From positions 34,579-98,578 of the forward strand of contig CAJNOL010000853.1 of assembly GCA_905250125.1 (NCBI GenBank): a DNA stretch of 64,000 bases, in the 5' to 3' direction. The stretch comes from Rotaria sordida (lineage: Eukaryota > Rotifera > Eurotatoria > Philodinida > Philodinidae). The position numbers and the translations under genes are program-made. A model generated the notes under the pieces. It saw only the letters and a list, made by a program, of their open reading frames with translations, had not been told where the DNA came from and ran no database searches. Shown piece after piece: positions 33,450 through 45,063 of the stretch (the first letter of the stretch is position 1; every line of letters begins with the position of its first letter).

Positions 33450-36400
33450 ATGTCTATTATTGTTAATTCAGAAGATCCGGTAAAAAAAGCAGAAAGAATT
33501 TTATTGAATTTATTTATCTTTTATAATTTAGAATAATATATCACAATTATTTGATATTGAAAAAGATTGGCTTATTGGTCGAACAATTTTATCAAATAAT
33601 AATTTTAATCCATTTAATTATATTTTTGATTACAGTGAAAATAATAAAGATCTTGTATGTAGTTTTTTCTTTATACAAGTTACTTATGGAAATAATATTG
33701 AAGTAAACAATTCTCCTTTGATTCATTTATACCATCAATACGAGATTATCATCCTAAAGAAATTCATAGTATTATTAATCCAGCTAAAATCTATAATCGT
33801 TAACTCTTTGAGAACTGACGCTTTTGTTTTTGTATAGAAAAAAATTGGATTTTGCACTTACAAAATCAATTATAGTTGAAATTTATTACAAGAAGTTGTC
33901 GAAACAACCTACATCACAATCTTTACACATATAGTGTGAATTAGTTCTCTTAATAAGTCTAGTTGGTTGATAAGTCAATGCAGGACGACCTATTGTAGAT
34001 TTTGGAATACTATAAATTTTAAACAATAATCTATTACAAAGTTTCTTTCTCGTGTTGGATCTATAAGGGAAATGTTGCAATGAACGATAACGAAATACAT
34101 TGAGCTAAATATGTACGACTATACCTGGATTATTTCATAACGTAACATGTATATTGGAATAAAATCTATACTAAAAATTCCAATTTTAGTGTATCTAAGG
34201 ATTTCTTCCCTTAGTTGAATTTCGAAATCGAATATATACGGACTCGGTCTCCAAGGAGTTAAATGTCTTACAAGAGAACATTCCCAGGTGTCTCGCTTCC
34301 ATTTCGTTCATTTATATGTCATTTGATAGAGGACCCCTAGTAAGTAAAAAGCCTAGAAGGATTGTGACCGATGGCTTTGTTTTATCTACTCGAAGTCCTC
34401 TATCGAATAATATATAAACGAATGAAATCGGAGTAAGACACCTGGAGGTGTTCTCTTATTAGTTAAATCAAAAATCAATGTACTTATTGTTTAGTCGAAT
34501 GTTGATGGAAATTCGAATTATTCATCTTCCATTATTCGAAGAAGCCAACATTACGTCTTATCTTCATGATACTCGTATATTCTTGATAATGTTTTGAGAA
34601 ATGTATGACATCTGTAACGTAGAGAAAGGTTTTAATAACCAATAGAGTTTTCTAAAACAAAAATCGAACACGGTAGTTTTCAGGCCTCAGAAGATTTCGT
34701 CGGAGCGATTTTGTGACACACGACCTAAAAGAGGGGAAAGGGTCATAGACATGATCGACATCTTAGCAATGCTCTCTTCCTGCGTCGCAGTTTGTGACAG
34801 ACATTGTTGATATACGATCAAAGACTGTATATCAATAACGTCTCGTTATAATATATGAGATACGTTCTTACTGCTTTTCTGTAGGATTAAGTAAAAGAAT
34901 GGTGAAGAACTGTTTCCAAGAATAGATAGAATATGACAATCTCCATGTGATTAGGAGCAACAGTTGCAATATATTTCAAGCTTTAACCCCGCAGGGATTG
35001 CGCTAATAGTTTTTTTTCTAACAATGCCGTTTTAAAGAGTACCAAATTCTTTTGTTTTTTAGAAACTTTAGATAGCACGATAAATTTTGAATTTTTTTTT
35101 TTAATTAGGATGATCATTCTCGATTACAACAAGTTGAACATATACATACATTAAGTCAACAAGTAATACAACGACCAAATCGAACATGTTTATCAGATAT
35201 TTACAACACAAATAATGTTGTATGTTATAAATCTTAAGTTTCATTTTTTTTAGTTTTTAAATTTTATTTATATAATCCTATTTTATTAGCCGATACGAAT
35301 TGGAAATAGAACATTATATAGTATCATACCATCGCAAAATACTCTATTTGAATTAGCTCAAAATAAACCTGATAATAGTCGTTGGACTTTGACATTACAA
35401 GAAGATGTAAGATTATTAACAAAAAATAAAAATAAAAATAATTAAATGATTTTCTTCATTCAAGGAAATATTTAGTGATGTCGATGGTGATGATGGTTTT
35501 CAATCGGCTTCATCATCACTCTCCGAAGATAAATCAAAATTAGCTTTAGTTCCTATTGATGAAACTGATCATTGGTTTCGTGCTTTAACACAAGCAGAAA
35601 ATAAATATTTTACATGGGAACAACGTGGCAGGTAGAAATTATAAGTATTTATTTGTCAGATTATTTTTGAATTAATTGAAACTATTTAGTTACATATATG
35701 ATCGAATGCCTCCATATTTATTTGATCTTCGTAAAGATGATCGACCATTTCAACATATGTGTTTACTTCTTTTGTTTAATAAACCATCTTTATCTTATTC
35801 TATTGCTGATATCAATTATCGTCCAATAGCTGTTGATGAATTTCTACGTGATCTTTGTTATATGCTTATGGCAATATCATCTCAAACATTTGAACGGAAT
35901 GAGGTTAATTGATGTCAACAAATAAATTTTACTTTTTTTTTGTCTTAAATATTCTGTTGTCTTATTAGATTCATCAAACATTTGAACTTGAACCAGATGT
36001 TTATGTTCTTGGTTATACACAAATAACAATTGAACAATTTTCATTAAAATATATTCAAGCAGGAAATAATTTTTATTTAATTAAACAATATATTAATCAT
36101 GCATCGAAAAATTCTGAAACAGAAAATGAATTTTGTCAAGCTCTTCGATGTTATTTACGTTATATACAAAAATCTATTGCTATATATGATATTTCAAAAT
36201 ATTCTTTAGTTAAATTTGCTGCTCAAGTTGATCCAATACTGTGTAGTCTTGAGTATGTTTCGAATATAATACTATAAATAGATTATGATAAAAGACTCGT
36301 AGGATTGTTAGCATAGGTAGTGCAAAGTTTTGAATATTAGGATAAACTCAATAATCTTTATAAGATCTTCATTGAGAAGTTAAAAATGAGGATGAATCTT

Positions 36401-39400
36401 TTTTCATGCCATTCAGATGAAATATAGTTAGTGTTTCTATTTTCAATTTACATTTTGAACTGTATAAAGCTGGGACGATTCAGAAAAAATTCGTAACTTG
36501 TGTTCAAAGATGTGCATTTAAAGAAACACCTCAACATTTTTTTTTAAATTTCAATCGTCGAACGAAGAGTTTTCGATCTACTTTAATAAGAAAAAATAGA
36601 ACAATAGTGAAACAGCAGTGTTCATTAAAAAAAAAGGAATTACATTATGAATTTGATCATTTCGCTGAAAATATTTCCTAGACACGTAAGCATACGAGAT
36701 AATTTCCTCAGCTGCTTCCTTCCAATTTCGATGATTTTTTTGCCTATAGATTAGAGTCCATCAGATCCTACCCGGACTCGATGGTCTCTACAATAGATAC
36801 TACATAGTGTTCTAATAAAAACCCTAAAAGAACTTAAACTTTCGAATTTTGATCTGAAACTTTGTGTATATAGAGAACTCAACTAGAGTAAATTCTATTA
36901 AAAAATAAATTCATAAATTTTGAATAGTCTCTTTGAGATATGAAACGTTCAAGATATAGACTCTTGTTCATGAATAGTGTATACAACATGTATCTTTTTG
37001 AAAGCGTCATATCTCGAAGAGGCTTTATTCAAAACTTATGAATTTCTTTTATCGAAGCTAGTCTAGTTGAGTTTTCTATATGTGCAAAGTTTGTAGTCAA
37101 AATTCAAAAGTTTAAATTCTTTTAGGGTTTTAGTTAGTACACTGTGTAGTATTTATAAACAAAAAAAAAAGTCATTGAAATCGGAAAGGGGCAGCTGAAG
37201 AGATTATCTCGTTAACCACTGAAGGAAAAGAAAACTTTCAGCAGCTTTTAGTTTATCTTATTTCAAGTCATTGGCAATGTAGGACTCAACATGTAGTCAT
37301 ATAAAATTGAACGTTTTCTAAGTCTGCTTCACTATGAAAATGTTACTATTTGTTGCTGAAGGCGGTAGAAAATTTTGACATCAGCTTACCCAAGCCTTGT
37401 GGCTCCGCCATCTATGATTGTTACTTATTATTAGATGTTTCATTGAGATTTTGGCTCAGAGTGGGATCCAGTATATTCAGAACTTTAAGCTCTATCGATT
37501 AACATATATATCTTAAGTAAAACGGCACTCAGTATGAATTAGAGTGTATTTTACCAATACCCTGAAATATGTGTAATAATATGACTGAACTATTTCGATA
37601 AGAAGCTTTGGCTGAAACATCATTTTGAAAACATCTATTTAAACGATTAAATTTTCGAAATGAAAATAAATGATTCTAATTATTTCAACTAGTTGTATCC
37701 AAAAAATTGAAATGCTTTAGATTGAATTTTCATTTTTTTAGTCTTCCATTATCTTTAATATCGACAATAAAAGAACTTGAACAAACAATTCATACATCAT
37801 CACCAAATACATCAATAGCTTTTGTTAAACTTTCTTCTATTCTTCATACACTTCTTAATCATAATTATCATAATATTGATCATAATTATTTTCTTTTACT
37901 TATTCATTTTGTTATATATACTATACGACCTATATTAGTATTTCTTACTGATCTTATGATACATTCAAATTATCTTGATCGTTATAATGAATATCCAATA
38001 TTATTTAATTATAATCGTTTAATTGGTTTAAAAACAAATGATTTTTGGACAAAAACATTTACAATACGTTATTTACATGCTAATAATCGTGATACAATAT
38101 TTCATCAAATTTTACCTATTGAATATTTACAACAAATTGTTAATATAACACGTTCATTAATGTTAATTAAATTATGTGATAAAAATCATCCATTATGTTC
38201 ACTAACAACAAATATAATACCACAATTAAATTTTATTTATATTAATTCATTAGATAATATTGATCGAAAACAAATATATAAATATCAAGAAGAAATGAAT
38301 GAAAAAATTTTCGAATATGAACAAGCACAGTAATAAGAACAAAAAATAAAACATAAATTTGTTTTGTTTTGTCTTTAATATTTTAGAAAACAAAAACGTC
38401 TTGAAATTGAACAAGCAAAAATTCAAGAACGAATGGATATGTATGCTCGTCAAGATCAACAAAGAGCTGAAAGAAAAAGTTAGTAGGAAAAATTAAGATT
38501 ATTATTATAAACTTCTTATTAGAGTTTTCTGAACATATCAATTAAGAGTATTCCTATTTTCCATTTCGGAATTTCTGGAGAACAATTCATTAGAAAAATT
38601 TGAAAGTAGATCTGAATGAATAGTGCAAAACTATTCTTTCTGTTTCTTCGGGATGCTATGTTTGATTGAAATGAAATTTTTTTTTATAGGCAGTAGATAC
38701 TTCATTTTTTAATTTTTTGTTCTTCGAATAAAAGAAAAGCTAAAATATCGAAGGTATCCTTAAAAAAAAGGTTTGTTTTTGTGTAAGAGCTACCAAAAAT
38801 TAGCAGAACAATAAGTTTTGAACCAAAAAGAAAATGCTCACTCTAAACAATGCATAGTATATGTTTAAAAAACAGTTTTTGTTTGATCCAATGCACCAGG
38901 GGCGTTTCTACACTTTTTTCCTATGAAAAGGTTGGCTCGAGAAAAACGCGAAACAATGTAGATTTTTCGCTATTTCCTTTACGTAAAAGCGACTATAAGT
39001 TTTTCTTCAGTTCTACTGCTTACTGTTAACATGTAAACAATACGCAATAGAACTGATTATTGCATACATCATCTGATAGAGGAAGTCTTTCTTTACAAAC
39101 CTACATATATTTTGTTCTTTAGTCACATGCGTATAGTCGTCTTTGATTTGTTCTCGATTTTTTAACGTTTAAAGACAATATTTTGGATTCAGAAATGTGA
39201 TCAGTAGATAGATGCTACTTCAGACTATACAATGGCCATAAACAAGCAAAAATTTTGGATCACAAAATGAGAAGAGATACCCTTAATGACCATCAGAGAC
39301 GAAGCGATTTTATTTTGACTATCATTGCTCAAATTTTTTCTTCATGTGTAGGAATCAACTTATGATACATAATTGTAAAGACGTTCCGATCAGATTAGAT

Positions 39401-42400
39401 TTCATTGTTTTGTATTTGTTACTCACTAATATCTCGACAACGGTAACCAGAGATGAAATCAATTTGAAAACGTCAGACCGGCCAATAACCAGTACCGATT
39501 CCATCTCTGATGGTAACAGCTAGCAATCTGCAGTTTTCAGAAATCGAATGAGTAGAATTTCAGATCTCTTTTTGTATAATAGTATATAAGACAAAATTAC
39601 TTTATAATCTATCATCTTCGCATAATATTCAACATATGAATGAAAACAATATTCTATTTTGATTTTGATACGTGCTTTAGATCTTTAGTTGAAGACATGA
39701 TACAAATGATTATGTTTTCATATCTCGAAATTATATAGAATTTTATTAATTTTTAACAAAGATTCTGTCTTTTTTGTCAAATTTCGATCGCTGAAAAGTG
39801 TAAGTCACTAGCTATCTCTGCTGTCGAGCTATCAAGACATTAGTGTTTAGTAAAATATAACGTTTTGTTTTTCTTCTCTTCATGTACTATTAACTTTCGA
39901 TGAATTCTTGATTTAATTTTTGGTTATCTTTTATTTTTTTCTTGTTTATTAATAGAACTTGCTGATGATGAAAAACAACGATTACTAAAAGAAAAAAAGA
40001 TTTTACGTGATCATTGGCAAGAACAAATTGATAAAAAACAACAACAAGTAAATAATTTAATTAATAATAAAATAAAATTCTAAAATTCGAGAGTTTTTTT
40101 GTTTTTTAGCTAAAAGAAGAAAAACTTGCACAAACAATTGCAGATACTGAATTCAATAAAGTTACTTCAACAACAACAATAATTGGTACTCGTCTTGCTA
40201 CACCTTATGCGAATCTTGTAGAAAATGTTCGGTAACGAAATAAAATACAAGACATCCTTATATCTTTTCTTTTGTTTAATATATCGATTAATTGTTTAGT
40301 GATGAAATTATTTCTGAATATGATGCTAAAATGCGTGATGCTAATGAACGAGAAGAACAATTTCGTAATAGAATTCAATCAAACATTACTACAGATACTC
40401 CAACAGAAATTCAATCATCATTATCTACTACTTCTTCACCAAGTTTTCATACACCAGCAATTGATCAATCACCAAGTATAGTTTCTAGTGTTGATAATCA
40501 GTCAATCATAGTTTCTCCTTCTCCAACAATTATTGAAAAACCTAATAACATAGAAACATTGAATCTAATACCAAAAGAAGAAGTACAATTAGTAAGCAAG
40601 TCAATTGAAAAACCTATAATTCGACATACAGCAACTGAAGAAACAACTCAAGATGAATATCGTCGAGTTGTTAAATTTGTACCTAGTAATGTATTGAAAT
40701 CAACAATTCAAAATTATATGATTGATCATAATCCACTTGATGAAAATCAAGGTAAACGAAAAAATAATAAAACTATTTATTTATTCTATTTTTTTCTTTT
40801 TTCTTTTTAATTAAGAAGAAGAAGAACTACCAGAAAAAATCTACGATTGGGATGCTATCATTGCTAATGGACCTCAATTCAAATATGATGATTCATTTGG
40901 TAGGTATTATCATTGTATAATTCATTTAAAATCGAATCGAAATACTATCGAAAAAATTGATTATATATAAACGATGGCGAATATAAGATAGTTATATCAA
41001 ATATTGATCCACCTATTGATGTCGATGAGCTTTCGAAAAATATCGATTATTTACATCAGCTAAACCCCATTACAATAACGATAGACAAACGATCATGAGT
41101 CTGAAGGACGATGATGACTAATATTTCATTATTTATATACTCCTATCTGAATGATGATGCTTACGGTAGGGATGTCAGGGTTCCGTTCCTAAGGAACGGG
41201 AACCCACGTGAGAATCCGTCTTCATGCATTTTTGAGCAGTAGGGGACGTTTACACATACCTATTCTTTTGTTATGCAGCAAGTTACTATGGGTTTCCGTT
41301 CCTGGAAACTCGCTTCAGGTTTCTGTTCCTAGGAATGAGGAACTAGGGATGGTTTCTTGACTGTAGAAATACTTTAATCAAGTAGTTAAAGTTAAAGTGG
41401 AGAATTTTTCAGTAAAAAAAAAAGCATTTTTAAGAAAAAGAACGAGTTTGTTATAAAGTTTGACCAATAGTAATTGGAGTTGAAGAATCCGAATCCGTGA
41501 TCGGTTTCTCAAAATTTTGAGTTTGATTTTTTCATAAAAAAAATGTACATCTTAAAAAAATGATTTTTTTTCAGATTCGAATCCCTCAACTCCGATTACC
41601 TTTAGTCAAACTCTATAACAAACTCGCTTTTTTTCTTAAAAAAACTTTTTTTTTTTAGTGAAAAAATCTCTACTTTAACTTTAACTATTTGATTAAAGTA
41701 TTTCTACAGTCAAAGAGCCATCCATAATTCCGCGTTCCTAGGAACGGAACCCAAAACCGACACTCCTAACTTACAGTTGCATGTAGAACCCATCGGGCTA
41801 GTTTCAGGTCCGAATAGTTTGAACACAATAGACTCTGAGAAATGTGATACTGTATATGCTTACTATCGTAGAAAAAAAAAGTCAATAATATGTAGGTCTT
41901 CTTTTTTTGACCAGTAGTATATTTGAGACTAATGAATGAGTTGTTATCATCATTGGATTAATAATTATCTTGAAATAAGCTTTTTCTGTTTTTCGAAGAG
42001 TATTACGTTTGATTTATTTTTTATATTTTCATAGACTTTAAGGTTAACGAAAAGGACTCTCAAACGTTAAAAGAAAATTTCGCTGAGTCTTGGTTTAATT
42101 TTGATATGTCACCATTACGTGTTTGGTTAGAACATTCAATCTCACCATTAATTCATGTTCAGTATGTCTATTTTTCAATTTTATTATTTATTTATTTGTT
42201 TTTTGAATTATTTTCTTTAGATCTCAATTAGTAAATCGTGCATTACTTAATTATTTTTTTGATGAATTAAAATTATTATATCATTTAAATAATCTTCGTT
42301 CATATTATTTTCTTGCAACAGGTCGATTTGGTCTTGCATTTTGTTCTGAATTATCTCAATTATTATTAACAAATGATGATGCTCGAATAATTTATCGAGT

Positions 42401-44078
42401 TAATTCTATGCGTCAAATTTTATATACATCATTAGATCAAGCAGGAGAATTAGATAATTTAATTGATATTCTTCAATTAACAGCAAAAATAAATATACCA
42501 AATTCCATAAGTCTTTTAGATTCAACATTACTTGATTATTTTGATTTAAATTATACTATTCAATGGCCATTAAATATTGTTATATCACAAGATATGTTAG
42601 AAAAATATAAGATCATATTTCGTTTTCTTCTTCGAATACTTATTGTAAAACAAGTACTTAATGAAATATGGATTATACTTAAATCTTGTAAGTATTAGAA
42701 AAAAAAACAAATTCTTGTATAAGTTTTGATGAATAATGATAATAGTTAGAGATCATTGAGTAAAATATTTTATGCTTTTGAGGAGCGAGATTTAATCATA
42801 GTATAAAGATTTCTCATAGATATGAAACTATAAAGAATTGTTAGAAAATCTATTTTATTTTAAAACTTCAGTTTTACATTGAATGGAAAGTCTGTTGAAT
42901 AATTATGTTTAAAATAATAAATTACACGGTAGAAGAGAATGATAAACTCGTTCATTCTAGACAAGATATTTGAGTAAGATTCTTGGGAAGTATGAATAGA
43001 TCGTTTCATATCTCTTCAACTTTTGGTCCTTATTCTATTCTGAAGCTAACGATATGAATAAAAGATTCAATGCTCATCAGCAAAGTAATATGGTATTCAA
43101 TTAAAGGCGATATTTAGTAACTAATCTCAATTATACATCATTGATCTAAGTCAATCTTTGAAATAGCCTTAAACCTAAATTAACTTTCAGATGAATTAAT
43201 TTATGATTCACTTTTTAGAATGCAGAATATACCATAGAGATAGTTTCGAGTGGTAACGCAAAGCTTCACTAGATCCCATATTCAGAAACTAAATACAATA
43301 AAAGATATAAAAAAAAGACTTGTTCAACGATTTTTTGAAAACAGCTTGAAAAATCATTATTTCATACTAATTTGTCTTTTTCTCATCATTTAAGGTAAAC
43401 AACAAAATTCAACTTTATCAAAATTACATCAATACAGGTACAAAATATATATTTATTCTTTCTTATCATTTCCTATACATATATATGTTCAGACATCAAA
43501 TGCAACATTTTATGACTGTTCTGATTAGTTATATAACAAATCAAGTTATACAAATAGCTTGGACTGAATTTATGCATAAAATACAAAGAGCTAAGCATAT
43601 TAATGAAATAGCTGCTGCTCATAATGAATATTTAGATCGAACTATGTTGAAGTAAATGTTTTTTTCATTTAAAAAAAAAATGAAAATAATAATTTTTTTT
43701 TTTTGTTCAGTTGTCTGCTCACTCCGAATGCAGCTCCAATTCTCAATGAAGTGAATCGTGTTTTAACATTAATAATACGTTTTCGTTGTCAACTAAAAAC
43801 ATTTTCTTGGATTCTTAATGCAAATTATACAGATCCATCTGATACAAGTGTACAAGCATTACGTACAACATTTGAAAAATATCATATTGCTGTACTTTCA
43901 CTTTTTAAAGGTTGGTATTACAAACAAATGACACAAAAAACAACATTTCTTTTTTTTTTTATCTTTAGTTTTATCGAAACTTGTTGAAAAAGGATATAAA
44001 ACATCATTATCTGATTTACTTATACGACTTAATCATAATGGTTATTATGATCAAATAACTACATTTTCCACTCGATAA
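33450..44078 (+). CDS. TUBGCP6: Gamma-tubulin complex component 6
   Basis: Nineteen exons: 33450-33479, 33532-33654, 35109-35219, 35290-35406, 35465-35631, 35690-35903, 35969-36252, 37742-38329, 38387-38478, 39956-40047, 40110-40231, 40300-40751, 40816-40899, 42035-42161, 42221-42687, 43395-43437, 43493-43651, 43711-43910, 43969-44078. All junctions are in phase, for about 1193 residues. Grip1-side marks are DDGFQSASSSLSED and YLRYIQKSI. A charged coiled coil (KQKRLEIEQAKIQERM, ADDEKQRLLKEKK) and a long linker follow, an insertion characteristic of GCP6. The C-terminal grip2 domain has VNRALLNYFFDELKLLYH, WPLNIVISQDMLEKYK, HQMQHFMTVLISYITNQV, CLLTPNAAPI and LNHNGYYDQ. It nucleates microtubules as part of the gamma-tubulin ring complex. 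It is shorter than human GCP6 (about 1800), mainly in the linker. The N-terminal exon 2/3 region is uncertain (see findings). GCP5 is the alternative name. Confidence 0.9.
33800..34262 (-). mobile_element. piggyBac relic bounded by TTAA
   Basis: TTAA at 33800-33803 and at 34259-34262 bracket related inverted ends: TTAACTCTTTGAGAACTGAC on the left and, reversed, TTAACTCCTTGGAGACCGAG on the right. Inside, a minus-strand frame (34080-33886) reads GRPALTYQPTRLIKR then MCKDCDVGCFDNF, which matches the C-terminal cysteine-rich end of piggyBac transposases. TTAA duplication is the piggyBac hallmark. Only the 3' end of the transposase survives, so this is an internally deleted copy. It lies in TUBGCP6 intron 2. 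Confidence 0.8.
34258..34475. mobile_element. Foldback element adjoining the piggyBac relic
   Basis: Inverted arms: AGAGAACATTCCCAGGTGTC near 34277 pairs with GACACCTGGAGGTGTTCTCT near 34438, and GATAGAGGACCCC pairs with CGAAGTCCTCTATCG. The loop is about 50 bp at 34340-34390. It starts at the right TTAA of the piggyBac relic, so one element inserted beside or into the other. Confidence 0.8.
36690..37215. mobile_element. Foldback element in TUBGCP6 intron 7
   Basis: The arms at about 36690-36965 and 36985-37215 are inverted, imperfect copies: CAGCTGCTTCCTTCC versus GGAAAGGGGCAGCTG, ACCCTAAAAGAACTTAAACT versus its complement, and CTTTGAGATATGA versus TCATATCTCGAAG. No coding capacity. It sits in the 1.5-kb intron 36253-37741. 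Confidence 0.85.
39425..39535. repeat. Short imperfect palindrome in TUBGCP6 intron 9
   Basis: CGGTAACCAGAGATGAAATC at about 39438 is mirrored by GATTCCATCTCTGATGGTAA at about 39496. The roughly 80-bp hairpin has ACCGG/CCGG words in its loop. It resembles the word-repeat islands elsewhere in the window but is smaller. Confidence 0.5.
41165..41770. mobile_element. Foldback with GTTCC/GGAAC word-repeat ends
   Basis: The ends are rich in permuted words (GGTTCCGTTCCTAAGGAACG on the left, GTTCCTAGGAACGGAACCC on the right), and terminal TAGGGATGTC resembles reversed TTAGGAGTGTC. The inner arms (about 41360-41500 and 41575-41715) pair through ATACTTTAATCAAGTAGTTA and AACTCCGATTACCTTTAGTC-type stretches. 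It lies in TUBGCP6 intron 13 (40900-42034). It looks like a non-autonomous DNA transposon, possibly hAT-type. Confidence 0.8.
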
Positions 44079-44169
44079 CATTTAATCATACAATATTTTT
44101 CTTAATATGTCAGATTTTGTTTTTTTTCAAATCGAAAATCTTCATTCAAAAGTAAACAGAAAATTTAAT

Positions 44170-45063
44170 TTATTCTCTATAATCACCGTGCACGAATCCA
44201 ATTATAAACATCATAAATAAAATGATCGTAGTTGATTTTATGATCGATGCTGTTGATTGAAAGAATTTATCAAAATCAAATTTAGTAATTAATGTATTTT
44301 TCATTCGTCTAATATTTTCTATTGAATTACAAGCACCATACTTTCGACATGCTAATGTTATTCTATCCAATTGAGTTTGATTATTAAGAAAAAATATTGT
44401 ATAATAATCGAAAAAATTTGTTACAGCTTTTCCAGCTGGACACGTTGCACATATATCTATTTGTTCAGAATATTGAATAATACCTATACATTGTTGACAA
44501 CTAAGTATATTTGTTTTAGGACAATATGTCATATTTGAAACTTGTAAACATAAACTACCATAAAATTCTGTTGTTGGAATAATTAATATATCAAATTTTT
44601 GTATTTGTTCATCAGTAGGAAATACTGTTGAAATAATAGCGAGTTTTAAATTGTCAACAGTGTTACATGGAGTTGTATTTGAAGGTTTACAATTGTAACT
44701 AATAAATCTATTAGTTACATATTCACCAGACCATGTAGTTACTTTACGTTCTGTTTTTGCTAGAATAGTATCAAATGATAAATCTGGATCTGCATCATAA
44801 TATACTTCACTTGTACCATCATCAAACCATCTAACACTTACAGAACAACCATTTTCAGCTGTTATTATTTTACAATCATCTCTAGTTGGAGATGGAATAT
44901 TATCAATTGTAATTGAATAGTTAAAAATCATTCCTTGACATTCATGACATTTATATGCTAAAAGATATCTTGTATGAACCAATAAGAATAATCCAAAATA
45001 ATAATTGAATAACATCATTATTAGTGATAAATATACATCTAGAATGGTATGCGTTTGAAACAA
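44170..45063 (-). CDS. Cysteine-rich secreted/GPI-type surface protein
   Basis: A single exon of 297 codons. A start at the internal Met-Met near residue 16 gives a better signal peptide (MMLFNYYFGLFLLVHTRYLLA) than the first Met. The mature region begins YKCHECQG, a Ly6-like opening, and holds many cysteines, including a middle CQQC-x(14)-CATC cluster and a final ACRKYGACNS. Potential N-glycosylation sites occur (NYS, NTT, NMT, NQT). A hydrophobic segment at the end (STTIILFMMFIIGFV) suggests a membrane or GPI anchor. It could be a diverged multi-finger Ly6/uPAR protein, but I do not recognise a named family. The stop codon is only 91 bp from the TUBGCP6 stop on the other strand, so the 3' UTRs probably overlap. 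Confidence 0.65.
   Translation of the reverse strand: MFQTHTILDVYLSLIMMLFNYYFGLFLLVHTRYLLAYKCHECQGMIFNYSITIDNIPSPTRDDCKIITAENGCSVSVRWFDDGTSEVYYDADPDLSFDTILAKTERKVTTWSGEYVTNRFISYNCKPSNTTPCNTVDNLKLAIISTVFPTDEQIQKFDILIIPTTEFYGSLCLQVSNMTYCPKTNILSCQQCIGIIQYSEQIDICATCPAGKAVTNFFDYYTIFFLNNQTQLDRITLACRKYGACNSIENIRRMKNTLITKFDFDKFFQSTASIIKSTTIILFMMFIIGFVHGDYRE

Noticed and set aside
41560-41600. tRNA-like TTCGAATCCC stretch
   Set aside because: It sits in a foldback arm; no acceptor-stem or anticodon-arm pairing could be laid out around it.
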